A stretch of 52,345 nt of DNA from an uncultured Geobacter sp. GTDB taxonomy: Bacteria > Desulfobacterota > Desulfuromonadia > Geobacterales > CAIOGM01. The stretch's first letter is position 1; each line of letters starts with the position of its first letter. The translations under genes were made by a program, and so were the position numbers. The stretch is taken from NCBI GenBank assembly GCA_903902855.1, contig CAIUWK010000045.1:1-52345 (forward strand). The letters run 5' to 3'. The notes under the pieces are model-generated. The model saw only the letters and a program-made list of their open reading frames with translations. It made no database searches and had not been told where the DNA came from. This document shows positions 9,098-17,597 of this stretch, piece after piece.

Positions 9098-10543
9098 ATG
9101 TCCAAATCGACTAAAAAAATAGAAGGGATCACCAAGGAATTCACCCAGGGGGTCATCGACAAGGCTCTGGAGGCCTATCCCGAGAAAGGACGAAAGAAAC
9201 GGGCGCCGCACCTTGCTCCCAACACTCCTGACAGCAGCGCCACCTGTGTCAAATCCAACCGGAAGACGGTCCCCGGTGTCATGTCCGCCCGCGGCTGCGC
9301 CTATGCCGGCGCCAAAGGGGTGGTCTGGGGCCCCATCCGCGACATGGTCCATGTCTCCCACGGCCCGGTGGGATGCGGCTGGTATTCCTGGGGAACCCGG
9401 CGCAATCTCATGACCGGAATCAACGGGGTCACCCAGTTCGGCATGCAGTTCACCTCGGATTTCCAGGAAAAGGATATCGTCTACGGCGGGGACAAAAAGC
9501 TGAAGACCCTCCTGGCCGAGGCCCATGAACTCTTCCCCCTGGCCAAGGGGATCTCGGTCCTCTCCGAGTGCCCCGTGGGGCTCATCGGCGACGACATCAA
9601 CTCCGTGGCCAAGCAGGCAGCCAAGGATCTGGATCTCCCCATCATCCCCTGTAACTGCGAGGGGTTTCGCGGGGTTTCCCAATCGCTGGGGCATCATATC
9701 TCCAACGACACCATCCGTGACTACATCATCGGCACCCGGGAATTTGCCGAGCCGTCAAGCCCCTATGACATCTCCCTCATCGGCGATTACAACATCGGCG
9801 GCGACGTCTGGAGCGCCAAGGCTCTCCTGGAGGAGATCGGTCTGAACGTCAAATCGGTCTGGACCGGCGACGGCGAACTGGAGAAGATCGCGGCGACTCA
9901 CTCGGTGAAACTGAACCTGATCCACTGCTATCGCTCCATGAACTACATGTGCAAGGTCATGGAAGAGAAATACGGCATCCCCTGGCTGGAGTTCAACTTC
10001 TTCGGCCCCACCAAGATCCGGGAGAGCCTCCGGCAGATTGCCGAGCGGTTCGATGACACCATCAAGGAGAACGTGGAGCGGGTCATTGCCAAGTACGACC
10101 CGATCATGCAGGCCATCGTGGACGAGTACAAGCCGCGGCTGGACGGCAAGAAGGTAATGCTCCTGGTGGGTGGCTTGCGTCCCCGTCACACCATCGGCGC
10201 CTACGAGGATCTTGGTATGGTCTGTGTCGGCTCCGGTTACGAATTCGCCCACGGCGACGACTACGAGCGGACCCAGCCGGAGATGCCCGAGGCCACGGTG
10301 GTCTACGATGACCCCTCCGAGTTCGAATTCGAACAGTTCGTGCATGCCATGAAGCCCGACCTCATCGGCAGCGGCATCAAGGAGAAATACGTCTTCCAGA
10401 AGATGGGTATACCGTTCCGGCAGATGCACAGCTGGGACTACTCCGGTCCCTACCACGGTTACCAGGGATTTTCCATCTTCGCCCGGGACATCGACATGGC
10501 GGTGAACAGCCCCACCTGGAAACTGGTCAAGTCGCCGTTTTAA
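9098..10543 (+). CDS. nifD: nitrogenase molybdenum-iron protein alpha chain NifD
   Basis: Alpha subunit of the MoFe protein, which holds FeMo-cofactor and reduces N2. It has 481 residues, a normal length for a Group II/III NifD. P-cluster ligands are seen as C67 ([10 protein letters not shown]), C93 ([10 protein letters not shown]) and the [11 protein letters not shown] cysteine. The FeMo-cofactor ligands are the cysteine in [11 protein letters not shown] (near 275) and the histidine in [14 protein letters not shown] (near 440). The start at 9098 follows AAAAGGAG. It is 52 bases ahead of nifK. Confidence 0.98.
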   Translation: MSKSTKKIEGITKEFTQGVIDKALEAYPEKGRKKRAPHLAPNTPDSSATCVKSNRKTVPGVMSARGCAYAGAKGVVWGPIRDMVHVSHGPVGCGWYSWGTRRNLMTGINGVTQFGMQFTSDFQEKDIVYGGDKKLKTLLAEAHELFPLAKGISVLSECPVGLIGDDINSVAKQAAKDLDLPIIPCNCEGFRGVSQSLGHHISNDTIRDYIIGTREFAEPSSPYDISLIGDYNIGGDVWSAKALLEEIGLNVKSVWTGDGELEKIAATHSVKLNLIHCYRSMNYMCKVMEEKYGIPWLEFNFFGPTKIRESLRQIAERFDDTIKENVERVIAKYDPIMQAIVDEYKPRLDGKKVMLLVGGLRPRHTIGAYEDLGMVCVGSGYEFAHGDDYERTQPEMPEATVVYDDPSEFEFEQFVHAMKPDLIGSGIKEKYVFQKMGIPFRQMHSWDYSGPYHGYQGFSIFARDIDMAVNSPTWKLVKSPF

Positions 10544-10595
10544 CGAATTTTCCGGCCGTGCAACAGATTGGTTGCCGACCGAAAGGAGAACTACT

Positions 10596-12059
10596 ATGAG
10601 CGCAGAAGCTGCCGTAAAATACGTTACCGAGACCCCCATCGAGGAAGTGGAGCGGGTATCGGCCTGGATCAATAGCGAAGAGTACAAGGAAAAGAACTTT
10701 GCCCGGCAGGCCCTGGTGATCAACCCCCCCCACGCCTGTCAGCCGCTGGGGGCTCAGTTGGCAGCCCACGGTTTCGAGGGGACTCTCCCCTTTGTTCACG
10801 GCTCCCAGGGGTGTGCCTCCTACTACCGCTCCACCCTGAACCGGCACTTCCGCGAACCGGCGCCTGCGGTTTCCGACTCCATGACCGAAGACGGCGCGGT
10901 GTTCGGCGGCCAGAGCAACCTGCATGAGGGGCTGGAAAACGCCCTTGCCCTGTACAAACCCAAGATGATAGCGGTATTTACCTCCTGCATGCCCGAGGTC
11001 ATCGGTGACGACCTCACCGCCTTCATCAGAAACGCCAAGAAGAAAGGGGTGGTTCCCGAAGATTTCCCCACCCCCTATGCCAATACCCCCAGCTTCAACG
11101 GGTCGCACATCCATGGCTACGACGCCATGCTCAACAGCATCCTCCAGTACCTCACCGAGGGAAAGCAGGTGGAAGGGCGCTGCACCGGCAAACTGAATCT
11201 CATTCCCGGCTGTGATTTCAACACCGGCAACTATCGGGAATACAAACATATTCTCAAGGAATTCGGCATCCCTTACACCATTCTGGCCGACATCACCGAA
11301 TCTTTCGATTCACCTCTGGATGGTACCTACAAGATCTACCCCGGCGGCACCAAGCTGGATGACGCGGCCGACTCCATCAACGGCAAGGCAACCATCACCC
11401 TGGGCCCCTATGCCACGGCCAAGAGCTACACCTGGATCAAGGACAACTATTCCGGCAAGCATGTCTCCCTCCCCATCCCCATGGGGATCGCCAAGACCGA
11501 CGAATTCATCGTCAAGTTGTCGGAACTGTTCAACAAGCCGGTTCCTGCGTCACTGAAGGAAGAGCGGGGGCGGGCTGTGGATGCCATGACCGACTCCCAT
11601 CAGTACATCCACGGCAAGAAGTTCGCACTGTACGGCGATCCGGATTACCTGCTGGGCTATGTCTCCTTCCTTCTGGAGATGGGGGGTATTCCCCTGCATA
11701 TCCTCTGCAGCAAGGGGAGCAAGAAGTTCGAGAAGGAGATGCAGGGGCTTCTCAACGGCTCCCTGTACGGCGCGGGATGCAAGATCTACATGAACAAGGA
11801 TCTCTGGCACATGCGGAGCCTCCTCATGACCGAACCGGTGGACGCCATGATCGGCGACACCCATGGCAAGTTTGCTGCCCGGGACGCCAAGATCCCCCTG
11901 TTCCGCTTCGGCTTCCCCATCTTCGATCGGGTAAACAAGCACCGCTACCCATTGGTCGGATACCAGGGAGCCATGAACATGATCACCGAAATCGCTAACA
12001 AGTTCATCGACATCAAGGATGACACCTGTGAGGACCGGTTCTTCGAGATGATGCGGTAA
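10596..12059 (+). CDS. nifK: nitrogenase molybdenum-iron protein beta chain NifK
   Basis: Beta subunit of the MoFe protein, sharing the P-cluster with NifD. It has 487 residues. The three P-cluster cysteines are C48 (PHACQPLG), C73 (HGSQGCASYYR) and C131 (TSCMPEVIGDDL). The start at 10596 follows GAAAGGAG. A good intrinsic terminator comes 22 bases after the stop, so nifHDK is a closed unit and nifEN is transcribed from its own promoter. Confidence 0.98.
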   Translation: MSAEAAVKYVTETPIEEVERVSAWINSEEYKEKNFARQALVINPPHACQPLGAQLAAHGFEGTLPFVHGSQGCASYYRSTLNRHFREPAPAVSDSMTEDGAVFGGQSNLHEGLENALALYKPKMIAVFTSCMPEVIGDDLTAFIRNAKKKGVVPEDFPTPYANTPSFNGSHIHGYDAMLNSILQYLTEGKQVEGRCTGKLNLIPGCDFNTGNYREYKHILKEFGIPYTILADITESFDSPLDGTYKIYPGGTKLDDAADSINGKATITLGPYATAKSYTWIKDNYSGKHVSLPIPMGIAKTDEFIVKLSELFNKPVPASLKEERGRAVDAMTDSHQYIHGKKFALYGDPDYLLGYVSFLLEMGGIPLHILCSKGSKKFEKEMQGLLNGSLYGAGCKIYMNKDLWHMRSLLMTEPVDAMIGDTHGKFAARDAKIPLFRFGFPIFDRVNKHRYPLVGYQGAMNMITEIANKFIDIKDDTCEDRFFEMMR

Positions 12060-12080
12060 CAGCTGCGAGACAGAGACAGA

Positions 12081-12119
12081 AAAGGGATATCGCTCCTGGT
12101 GGGCGGTATCCCTTTTTTT
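12081..12119 (+). terminator. intrinsic terminator of nifHDK
   Basis: AAAGGGATATCGC pairs with GCGGTATCCCTTT (one G-T pair) and a run of seven T follows. Confidence 0.85.
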
Positions 12120-12132
12120 GTAGTGGTATAAA

Positions 12133-12147
12133 GGCTGAAGACTGAAG
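12133..12147. repeat. half copy of the GACTGAAG word repeat
   Basis: GGCTGAAGACTGAAG stands alone after the nifHDK terminator, identical to the start of the arms at 7874 and 43401. No matching second arm is seen, so this is a remnant or a seed. Confidence 0.5.
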
Positions 12148-12250
12148 TTACGAGCCGGGTATCAATTCAGTTGTTCATGAGATATTTTGCCGGTACGGTG
12201 TAAACTGAAGGCTTGGCGGCAGAGAAGGTTTTATCCGGAGGCGCAAATCC

Positions 12251-12958
12251 ATGAATGTTTTATTCTTCCTGTTGGCGATAACCCTGGCCACTGCCATCTC
12301 CGCTCCTCTTTCCGCCGCCGTCATTGTCGGCAGGGGAGATTGCGGCAGTCCGGTGACGCTGGAACCGGGGGAGCGGCTGGAGGTGCTGCTTCCCGGCAAC
12401 CCCACCACGGGGTTCCTCTGGCTCGCCGCCCTGCTCCCTCCGGTTCTCCGGCACGAGGAGGGAGAATCATTCCTGAGTGACAGTGATCTCCCAGGGGCCG
12501 GCGGACGTTTCACACTCCGGTTCACGGCGACAAAGAGGGGAATGGGAGAACTGCTGCTGCAGTACCGGCGGCCATGGGAAGAGAAGGTCCCTCCGCTGGA
12601 GAGCTGTTCCTTCCCTATTACGGTGAAGAGTCGCGCGCTCCGGACCACGGCAATCTATATTTCTTCCGGTGGCAAGAGGATGACCGCCCGCTTTGATTCT
12701 GAGACGAACCGGGTTGCCGTGCCCCTCCCGGACGGCCACACCGTCTCCCTCCCTGCCGCCCTGGCCGCCTCCGGAACCCGCTACGGTGATGACCGGGAAT
12801 CCTTCTGGGAGCATCACGGGACAGGACGTTTTTCCCACGGAGACACGCTCCTCTTTGAGGGAAAAATCTCCGGTAACGGCGCAAAGCCGGAACCTCTTCC
12901 ACCCGCTCCCCCTGCCGTGCCGTCATCGACCTCGAGGTTCCCTGGAGAGTACCGTTGA
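12251..12958 (+). CDS. secreted fusion of chagasin-type (I42) and MliC-type inhibitor domains
   Basis: Encodes 235 residues with a Sec signal peptide (MNVLFFLLAITLATAISAPLSAA). Residues 30-130 resemble chagasin/I42 cysteine-protease inhibitors: GNPTTGFLW is the diagnostic loop and RFTATKRGMGELLLQYRRPWE the following strand motif. Residues 135-210 resemble MliC/PliC lysozyme inhibitors: MTARFDSETNRVAVPL, ASGTRYGDDRESFW. MliC's paired cysteines are absent. A Pro-rich tail ends the protein. GGAGG stands upstream. It probably acts in the periplasm or outside. It lies between two nif units in the same direction, but nothing ties it to nitrogen fixation. Confidence 0.7.
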   Translation: MNVLFFLLAITLATAISAPLSAAVIVGRGDCGSPVTLEPGERLEVLLPGNPTTGFLWLAALLPPVLRHEEGESFLSDSDLPGAGGRFTLRFTATKRGMGELLLQYRRPWEEKVPPLESCSFPITVKSRALRTTAIYISSGGKRMTARFDSETNRVAVPLPDGHTVSLPAALAASGTRYGDDRESFWEHHGTGRFSHGDTLLFEGKISGNGAKPEPLPPAPPAVPSSTSRFPGEYR

Positions 12959-13166
12959 TGCGCCTGCTCCTTGACACCCTTACGTTTCTCTGGGGGATCA
13001 CGCTCTCCCCTCCCCCACCCGGATCATCTCCTCTTGCCTCCTGCCCACTATTCTCCGGTCACGCCTGGACAGGATTGCCCTGTTTTTAGGCACTGCCACC
13101 ATCTCCCTGCCGCCGGGGAGAGCGGTGAAGAGCGGTAACATACTGAAATACAATGACCCCATAAGT

Positions 13167-13182
13167 TGGCACGGGTCGTGCT
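13167..13182 (+). promoter_or_regulatory. sigma-54 promoter of the nifEN unit
   Basis: TGGCACG-N4-GTGCT with 10 bases between GG (13168) and GC (13180). The transcript would start near 13192, almost exactly at the first leader hairpin. Upstream, 12959-13166 holds no gene that I can support. Confidence 0.75.
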
Positions 13183-13194
13183 AGTGAGATATCA

Positions 13195-13236
13195 GCGTAA
13201 CGATCTTTCGTAACGCACAACCCGGCAAAGGCGCCG
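13195..13236 (+). ncRNA. ANTAR-type paired hairpin element, nifEN leader
   Basis: P1 (13195-13216) has an 8-bp stem with one A-A mismatch and loop ATCTTT, which keeps A1 but has T at position 4. P2 (13223-13236) has stem CGGC/GCCG and loop AAAGGC, with A1 and G4, identical to the nifH P2 loop. P2 overlaps the terminator arm. Confidence 0.6.
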
Positions 13237-13270
13237 TTCACGCAGTCACCCTGCATGACGGCGTTTTTTT
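13230..13270 (+). terminator. attenuator terminator ahead of nifEN
   Basis: CGCCGT (13232-13237) pairs with ACGGCG (13258-13263); an inner GCAG/CTGC stem extends it, and seven T follow. It is 135 bases ahead of nifEN in the leader, so it acts as an attenuator. Confidence 0.75.
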
Positions 13271-13404
13271 AATCACCACACCATTTTTCCCAGTGTAGCC
13301 AGGGCCCACGGCCCGACCTGCAGCAAGCTGTTCCTCCTTCTCATGGGAGCGGCGGGGATGGTCCCCAATGCTCCACTTTTTTCAGGAAGGAACCGAGGTG
13401 ACTT

Positions 13405-16182
13405 ATGGCAAAACCTGATTACTACGACGTCACCGACTGCGACACCAACGACAAAGGGGCGCCCAAATTCTGCAAGAAGTCCGAACCGGGCGAAGGGGCG
13501 GAACGGAGTTGCGCCTACGACGGAGCCCGGGTGGTCCTCATGCCGGTCACCGACGTGATCCATCTGGTGCATGGTCCCATCGCCTGCGCCGGCAACTCCT
13601 GGGACAACCGGGGAGCCCGCTCCTCCGACTCCCAGCTCTACCGCCGCGGCTTCACCACGGAGATGCTGGAAAACGATGTCATCTTCGGCGGGGAGAAGAA
13701 GCTCTACCGGGCGATCCTGGACCTGGCCGACCGCTACGCCGGTGAAGCCAAAGGGATGTTCGTCTACGCCACCTGCGTCACCGCCATGACCGGCGACGAC
13801 GTGGAGGCGGTCTGCATGGAGGCCCAGAAAAAGGTCTCCTTTCCCATCATCCCGGTGAACACCCCCGGCTTCATCGGCGACAAGAATATCGGCAACCGGT
13901 TGGCCGGCGAGATCCTCTTCAAGTATGTCATCGGAACCTCCGAGCCGCCGCTGTTGGGGGAATACCCCATCAACCTCATCGGCGAGTACAACATCGCCGG
14001 CGACCTCTGGGGAATGCTCCCCCTCTTTGACCGGCTGGGGATTCAGGTTCTCTCCTGCTTTTCCGGTGACGCGAAATTCGAGGAGCTCCGCTACGCCCAC
14101 CGGGCCAAGCTGAACATCATCATCTGCTCCAAGAGCCTCACCAATCTGGCCAAGAAGATGCAGAAAACCTACGGCATGCCCTACCTGGAAGAGTCATTCT
14201 ACGGGATGACCGACACCGCCAAGGCGCTGAGAGATATCGCCATCGCCCTGGATGACGCGGTGAACGGCCTGGAAAAACGGATCATGCAGGAACGGGTGGA
14301 GCGGCTTCTGGAAGAGGAAGAGGATAAGTGCCGCCGACGACTGGCCCCCTACCGGGCGCGACTGGAAGGGAAGCGGGCGGTTCTCTTCACCGGCGGGGTC
14401 AAGACCTGGTCCATGGTGAACGCACTGCGGGAACTGGGGGTGGAGATCCTGGCCGCCGGAACCCAGAACTCCACTCTGGAAGACTTTTACCGGATGAAGG
14501 GGCTGATGCACCAGGATGCCAAGATCATCGAGGACACCTCCACCGCCGGTCTCCTGGCGGTCATGGCGGAAAAGCTGCCGGATCTCATCGTGGCGGGTGG
14601 CAAGACCAAGTTCCTGGCGCTGAAAACCAAGACCCCGTTTCTGGACATCAACCACGGGAGATCCCATCCCTATGCCGGCTATGAGGGGATGGTGACCTTT
14701 GCCAAGCAGTTGGACCTGACGGTGAACAACCCCATCTGGCCGTTGCTCAACGCTCCGGCACCCTGGGAGAAAACTGCTGAAGAGCTGGCATCGGATCTGG
14801 CCGGATCTGCCGGACATGGCCAGGCATTCCTGGCGCTCCCCATGCCGTCGGTGGAATCCCAACGCTCCCCCTACGGCAATGGAAAGATCAAGGCAGCAAC
14901 GGTAAACCCCCAGAAGAACTCTCCGGCCCTGGGCGCCACCCTGGCCTACCTGGGGATCGATCAGATGCTGGGGCTCCTCCATGGAGCCCAGGGATGCTCC
15001 ACCTTCATCCGGCTCCAACTCTCCCGCCACTTCAAGGAGTCCATCCCCCTGAACTCCACCGCCATGAGCGAGGAGAGCGCCATCTTCGGCGGATGGGAGA
15101 ACTTGAAACAGGGGCTGAAACGGGTCATGGAGAAGTTTCACCCCACGGTGGTGGGGGTGATGACCTCCGGCCTCACCGAAACCATGGGGGACGACGTCCG
15201 GAGCGCCATCGTCCACTTCCGCCGGGAAAACCCGGAGTTCAACGACATCCCCGTCATCCACGCCTCTACCCCCGACTACTGCGGCTCACTCCAGGAGGGG
15301 TATGCGGCGGCGGTGGAAGCGATAGTCGCCACCATCCCCGAGGGAGGAGAGCGGGTTCCCTCTCAGGTTAATTTCCTTCCCGGCGCCCACCTGACCCCGG
15401 CGGATGTGGAGGAGTTGACCGAACTCATCGAATCCTTCGGCCTGACGGTGCTGACCATCCCCAATATCGCCAACGCCATGGACGGCCATATCGACGAGGT
15501 GGTCTCGCCCCTCTCCACCGGCGGCATCCCGGTGGCGGAGATCCGAAAAGCGGGGCGGAGCAGCGCCACACTCTATGTGGGAGATTCCCTGGCCAAGGCG
15601 GGGGGGATCCTGACGGAACAATTCGGCATCCCTGCCTACGGCTTCACCTCCTTGACCGGTCTTGGCGAAGCCGACCTCTTCATGGAGACCCTTGCCGCCA
15701 TCTCCGGCAAACCGATTCCGGAGAAACAGCGCCGGTGGCGGAGTCGACTCATGGACGCCATGGTGGACAGCCACTATCAGTTCGGGAACAAGAAGGTTGC
15801 TCTGGCCCTGGAAGCGGACCATCTGAAGGGGATCTCCAGGTTCCTGGCTGGGATGGGGTGCAGTATCCAGGCGGCGCTCTCCGCCACCCGAACCCGGGGG
15901 TTGGACTCAATCCACTCGGACAACGTCTTTGTGGGGGATCTGGAGGATCTGGAGACGGCTGCCAAGGGGGCCGACCTCATCGTGGCCAACTCCAACGGAC
16001 GACAGGCGGCAGCCAAGCTGGGGATAAAAGCGCACCTCCGGACTGGTCTCCCGGTCTTCGACCGCCTGGGAGCCCACCAGAAGGTCTGGGTGGGATACCG
16101 AGGGACATTGAACCTGATATTCGAGACGGCGAACCTGTTTCAGGCCAACGCCACCGAGGCGCAGAAACTGGCGCACAACTAA
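13405..16182 (+). CDS. nifEN: fused nitrogenase cofactor scaffold NifE-NifN
   Basis: One 925-residue protein carrying both subunits of the scaffold on which NifB-cofactor matures to FeMo-cofactor. Residues 1 to about 460 are NifE (CAYDGARVVLMPV, HGPIACAGNSWDNRG, TCVTAMTGDDV). A linker of about 20 residues follows, and NifN begins near 479 (YGNGKIKAATVNPQK, HGAQGCSTFIRLQLSRHF). Both halves look complete and no frameshift is needed. Fusion of these genes is known in Geobacter but uncommon elsewhere. The start at 13405 follows GAGGTGA. It leads a unit with nifX, ferredoxin, nifX2 and draT. Confidence 0.95.
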   Translation: MAKPDYYDVTDCDTNDKGAPKFCKKSEPGEGAERSCAYDGARVVLMPVTDVIHLVHGPIACAGNSWDNRGARSSDSQLYRRGFTTEMLENDVIFGGEKKLYRAILDLADRYAGEAKGMFVYATCVTAMTGDDVEAVCMEAQKKVSFPIIPVNTPGFIGDKNIGNRLAGEILFKYVIGTSEPPLLGEYPINLIGEYNIAGDLWGMLPLFDRLGIQVLSCFSGDAKFEELRYAHRAKLNIIICSKSLTNLAKKMQKTYGMPYLEESFYGMTDTAKALRDIAIALDDAVNGLEKRIMQERVERLLEEEEDKCRRRLAPYRARLEGKRAVLFTGGVKTWSMVNALRELGVEILAAGTQNSTLEDFYRMKGLMHQDAKIIEDTSTAGLLAVMAEKLPDLIVAGGKTKFLALKTKTPFLDINHGRSHPYAGYEGMVTFAKQLDLTVNNPIWPLLNAPAPWEKTAEELASDLAGSAGHGQAFLALPMPSVESQRSPYGNGKIKAATVNPQKNSPALGATLAYLGIDQMLGLLHGAQGCSTFIRLQLSRHFKESIPLNSTAMSEESAIFGGWENLKQGLKRVMEKFHPTVVGVMTSGLTETMGDDVRSAIVHFRRENPEFNDIPVIHASTPDYCGSLQEGYAAAVEAIVATIPEGGERVPSQVNFLPGAHLTPADVEELTELIESFGLTVLTIPNIANAMDGHIDEVVSPLSTGGIPVAEIRKAGRSSATLYVGDSLAKAGGILTEQFGIPAYGFTSLTGLGEADLFMETLAAISGKPIPEKQRRWRSRLMDAMVDSHYQFGNKKVALALEADHLKGISRFLAGMGCSIQAALSATRTRGLDSIHSDNVFVGDLEDLETAAKGADLIVANSNGRQAAAKLGIKAHLRTGLPVFDRLGAHQKVWVGYRGTLNLIFETANLFQANATEAQKLAHN

Positions 16183-16189
16183 AAACACT

Positions 16190-16358
16190 CACCACAGAGA
16201 CACGGAGACACAGAGAAAGACTTTTAACAGGGATAGACAGGATAAACAGGTAAGACTAAACAGGCAGTATCTTCGTATTTACAGAAGCTTGTATCCTGTC
16301 CAACCTGTTCATCCCTGTGAATAGAAAGATTTGAAATTTTCTCTCTGCCTCCGTGGTG
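16190..16358. repeat. two-layer word hairpin between nifEN and nifX
   Basis: The outer layer repeats the word CACGGAGA / CACAGAGA (16190-16217) against CTCTCTGCCTCCGTGGTG (16341-16358). The inner layer repeats ACAGGGATA / GACAGGATA / AACAGG (to 16250) against the complement at 16295-16318. The outer word also appears at 19377-19526 and 28384. Confidence 0.7.
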
Positions 16359-16372
16359 AAAAGGGGCTAACC

Positions 16373-16765
16373 ATGAAAATCGCATTTACCAGTTCCACCG
16401 GCGAGATGATCGACCAGCACTTCGGCCAGACGGAGAACTTCCTGATCTGGGAGGTGGGGCCGGATGAGGCCCACTTTCTGGAAACCGTCCAGGTGGGAGC
16501 CCATGGGAGTGACGAGGAGGACCGGATAGCCGCCCGGGCCAAAATACTCTCCGACTGCGCCATCGTCTACACCATGCAGATCGGCGGCCCAGCCGCTGCC
16601 AAGCTGGTGGCCCAGAAGATTCACCCCATGAAGACCGCCACCGTGGTCAGTCTGCGCGAGACGGTGGAACGGATTCAAGAAGTCCTGCGCGGCAACCCGC
16701 CGCCATGGCTGCGCAAGGCGATGAACAAGAGCGCCATACCATCATTCACCGAAGATGATGAGTGA
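16373..16765 (+). CDS. nifX: NifX-type FeMo-cofactor biosynthesis protein
   Basis: A 130-residue protein of the NifX/NafY/NifB-C-terminal fold that carries cofactor precursors such as NifB-co during assembly. It begins MKIAFTSSTGEMIDQHFGQTENF, the characteristic glycine and H-F-G start, and has a hydrophobic core segment CAIVYTMQIGGPAAAKL. The start at 16373 follows AGGGG. It is downstream of nifEN and 64 bases ahead of a nif ferredoxin. A second, shorter protein of the same fold lies at 17189. Confidence 0.88.
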   Translation: MKIAFTSSTGEMIDQHFGQTENFLIWEVGPDEAHFLETVQVGAHGSDEEDRIAARAKILSDCAIVYTMQIGGPAAAKLVAQKIHPMKTATVVSLRETVERIQEVLRGNPPPWLRKAMNKSAIPSFTEDDE

Positions 16766-16829
16766 ACCGTTACCGTGACGAACGACACCGCAACCGAAAC
16801 CTAAAAACAGACCTAAAGGAGAAAAGACC

Positions 16830-17093
16830 ATGGCCTACATCACAGGACTCACCCGCGACAAGAAAGAATGGACCCCGGAATACGCCATGACCCTGGACGA
16901 AGAACTCTGCATCGGCTGCGGCCGCTGTTACAAGGTCTGCGCCCACGACGTTCTCAGCTTCCAGGAACTGGACGAGGACGACTCGGCCAAAATGTTCATG
17001 CGGCTGGAGAATCCGGGCAACTGCATCGGCTGCGGCGCCTGCGGCCGTACCTGCGCGAAAAAATGTTTCACCTTCGCGCCGGTGGAAGCGTAA
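16830..17093 (+). CDS. nif-associated 2x[4Fe-4S] ferredoxin (ferredoxin III type)
   Basis: An 87-residue ferredoxin with two complete cysteine motifs, CIGCGRCYKVC and CIGCGACGRTC, each followed by the fourth or partner cysteine. The N-terminal stretch ITGLTRDKKEWTPEYA is typical of the nif-specific ferredoxin III family, which supplies electrons for nitrogenase or for NifB/cofactor assembly. The start at 16830 follows AAAGGAG. Its place between two NifX-type genes points to cofactor synthesis, but an electron-donor role to NifH is equally possible. Confidence 0.9.
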   Translation: MAYITGLTRDKKEWTPEYAMTLDEELCIGCGRCYKVCAHDVLSFQELDEDDSAKMFMRLENPGNCIGCGACGRTCAKKCFTFAPVEA

Positions 17094-17095
17094 CG

Positions 17096-17174
17096 AGGGA
17101 CCAGGAATCAGGGACTAGGGACCGGTAACAGCTCGTTTGAGTCACGACACCGGTCCCTGGTCCCCATTCCCTGT
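17096..17174. repeat. word hairpin between ferredoxin and nifX2
   Basis: Arms 17096-17126 and 17149-17173 are imperfect inverted copies built on the word GGGACTA / GGGACCA (complement TCCCTGG). The repeat stops just before the GGAGG of the next gene. Confidence 0.7.
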
Positions 17175-17188
17175 CTTAGGAGGTTCCC

Positions 17189-17518
17189 ATGCTCATCGCC
17201 GTTGCCTCACATGATGGAAGAGATATTAATCAGCATTTCGGCCATGCGGAGCGTTTTCTCGTGTATGACGTGATCGGGACCGAGGTCAAACTGGTGGATG
17301 AACGAAAGTTCCAGCGGTACTGCACCTATGATCAGGATCATCCGCTACGGGCCCCCGTGCTGAAAGCCATTGTCGATTCTCTGGGGGAGTGCCGCACCAT
17401 CGTCTGCGCCCAGATCGGCCCGGGACCGCAACTGGAACTGGAGCAACTGGGGATCGAAACCTTTGTGGCCGACGGACCCATCAAGCGAACACTCATGGAA
17501 CTGTCCAAGCTGCTGTAA
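17189..17518 (+). CDS. second NifX-fold cofactor-binding protein
   Basis: A 109-residue single-domain member of the dinitrogenase iron-molybdenum cofactor family. The N-terminus MLIAVASHDGRDINQHFGHAE is the family signature, and CRTIVCAQIGPGPQLELEQLG is the second conserved segment. It is likely to hold NifB-co or FeMo-co, or to replace the NifX-like domain that the short NifB of this organism lacks; that is inference. TAGGAGG precedes the ATG. A word hairpin flanks the gene on each side. Confidence 0.85.
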   Translation: MLIAVASHDGRDINQHFGHAERFLVYDVIGTEVKLVDERKFQRYCTYDQDHPLRAPVLKAIVDSLGECRTIVCAQIGPGPQLELEQLGIETFVADGPIKRTLMELSKLL

Positions 17519-17520
17519 GT

Positions 17521-17589
17521 CCCAGGTAAAGGTAAAGGTAAAGGTAGATAACTGCCCTCCTTTACCTCTACCTCTACCTCTTACCCTGG
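17521..17589. repeat. word hairpin between nifX2 and draT
   Basis: Arm 1 (17521-17546) is CCAGGTAAA followed by GGTAAA repeats; arm 2 (17561-17589) is TTTACC followed by TCTACC repeats and CCTGG. It ends only 8 bases before the draT ATG and takes the place where a ribosome-binding site should be. Confidence 0.75.
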
Positions 17590-17597
17590 CCACCTCA

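Noticed and set aside
9062..12000. Long minus-strand open frames across nifD and nifK
   Set aside because: They are by-products of GC-rich codon use on the other strand, with low-complexity Gly/His/Val-rich translations and no start sites.
13405..16182. nifEN fusion as a sequencing frameshift artefact
   Set aside because: A single frame runs through with a clean linker and complete motifs in both halves, and the same fusion is known in Geobacter.
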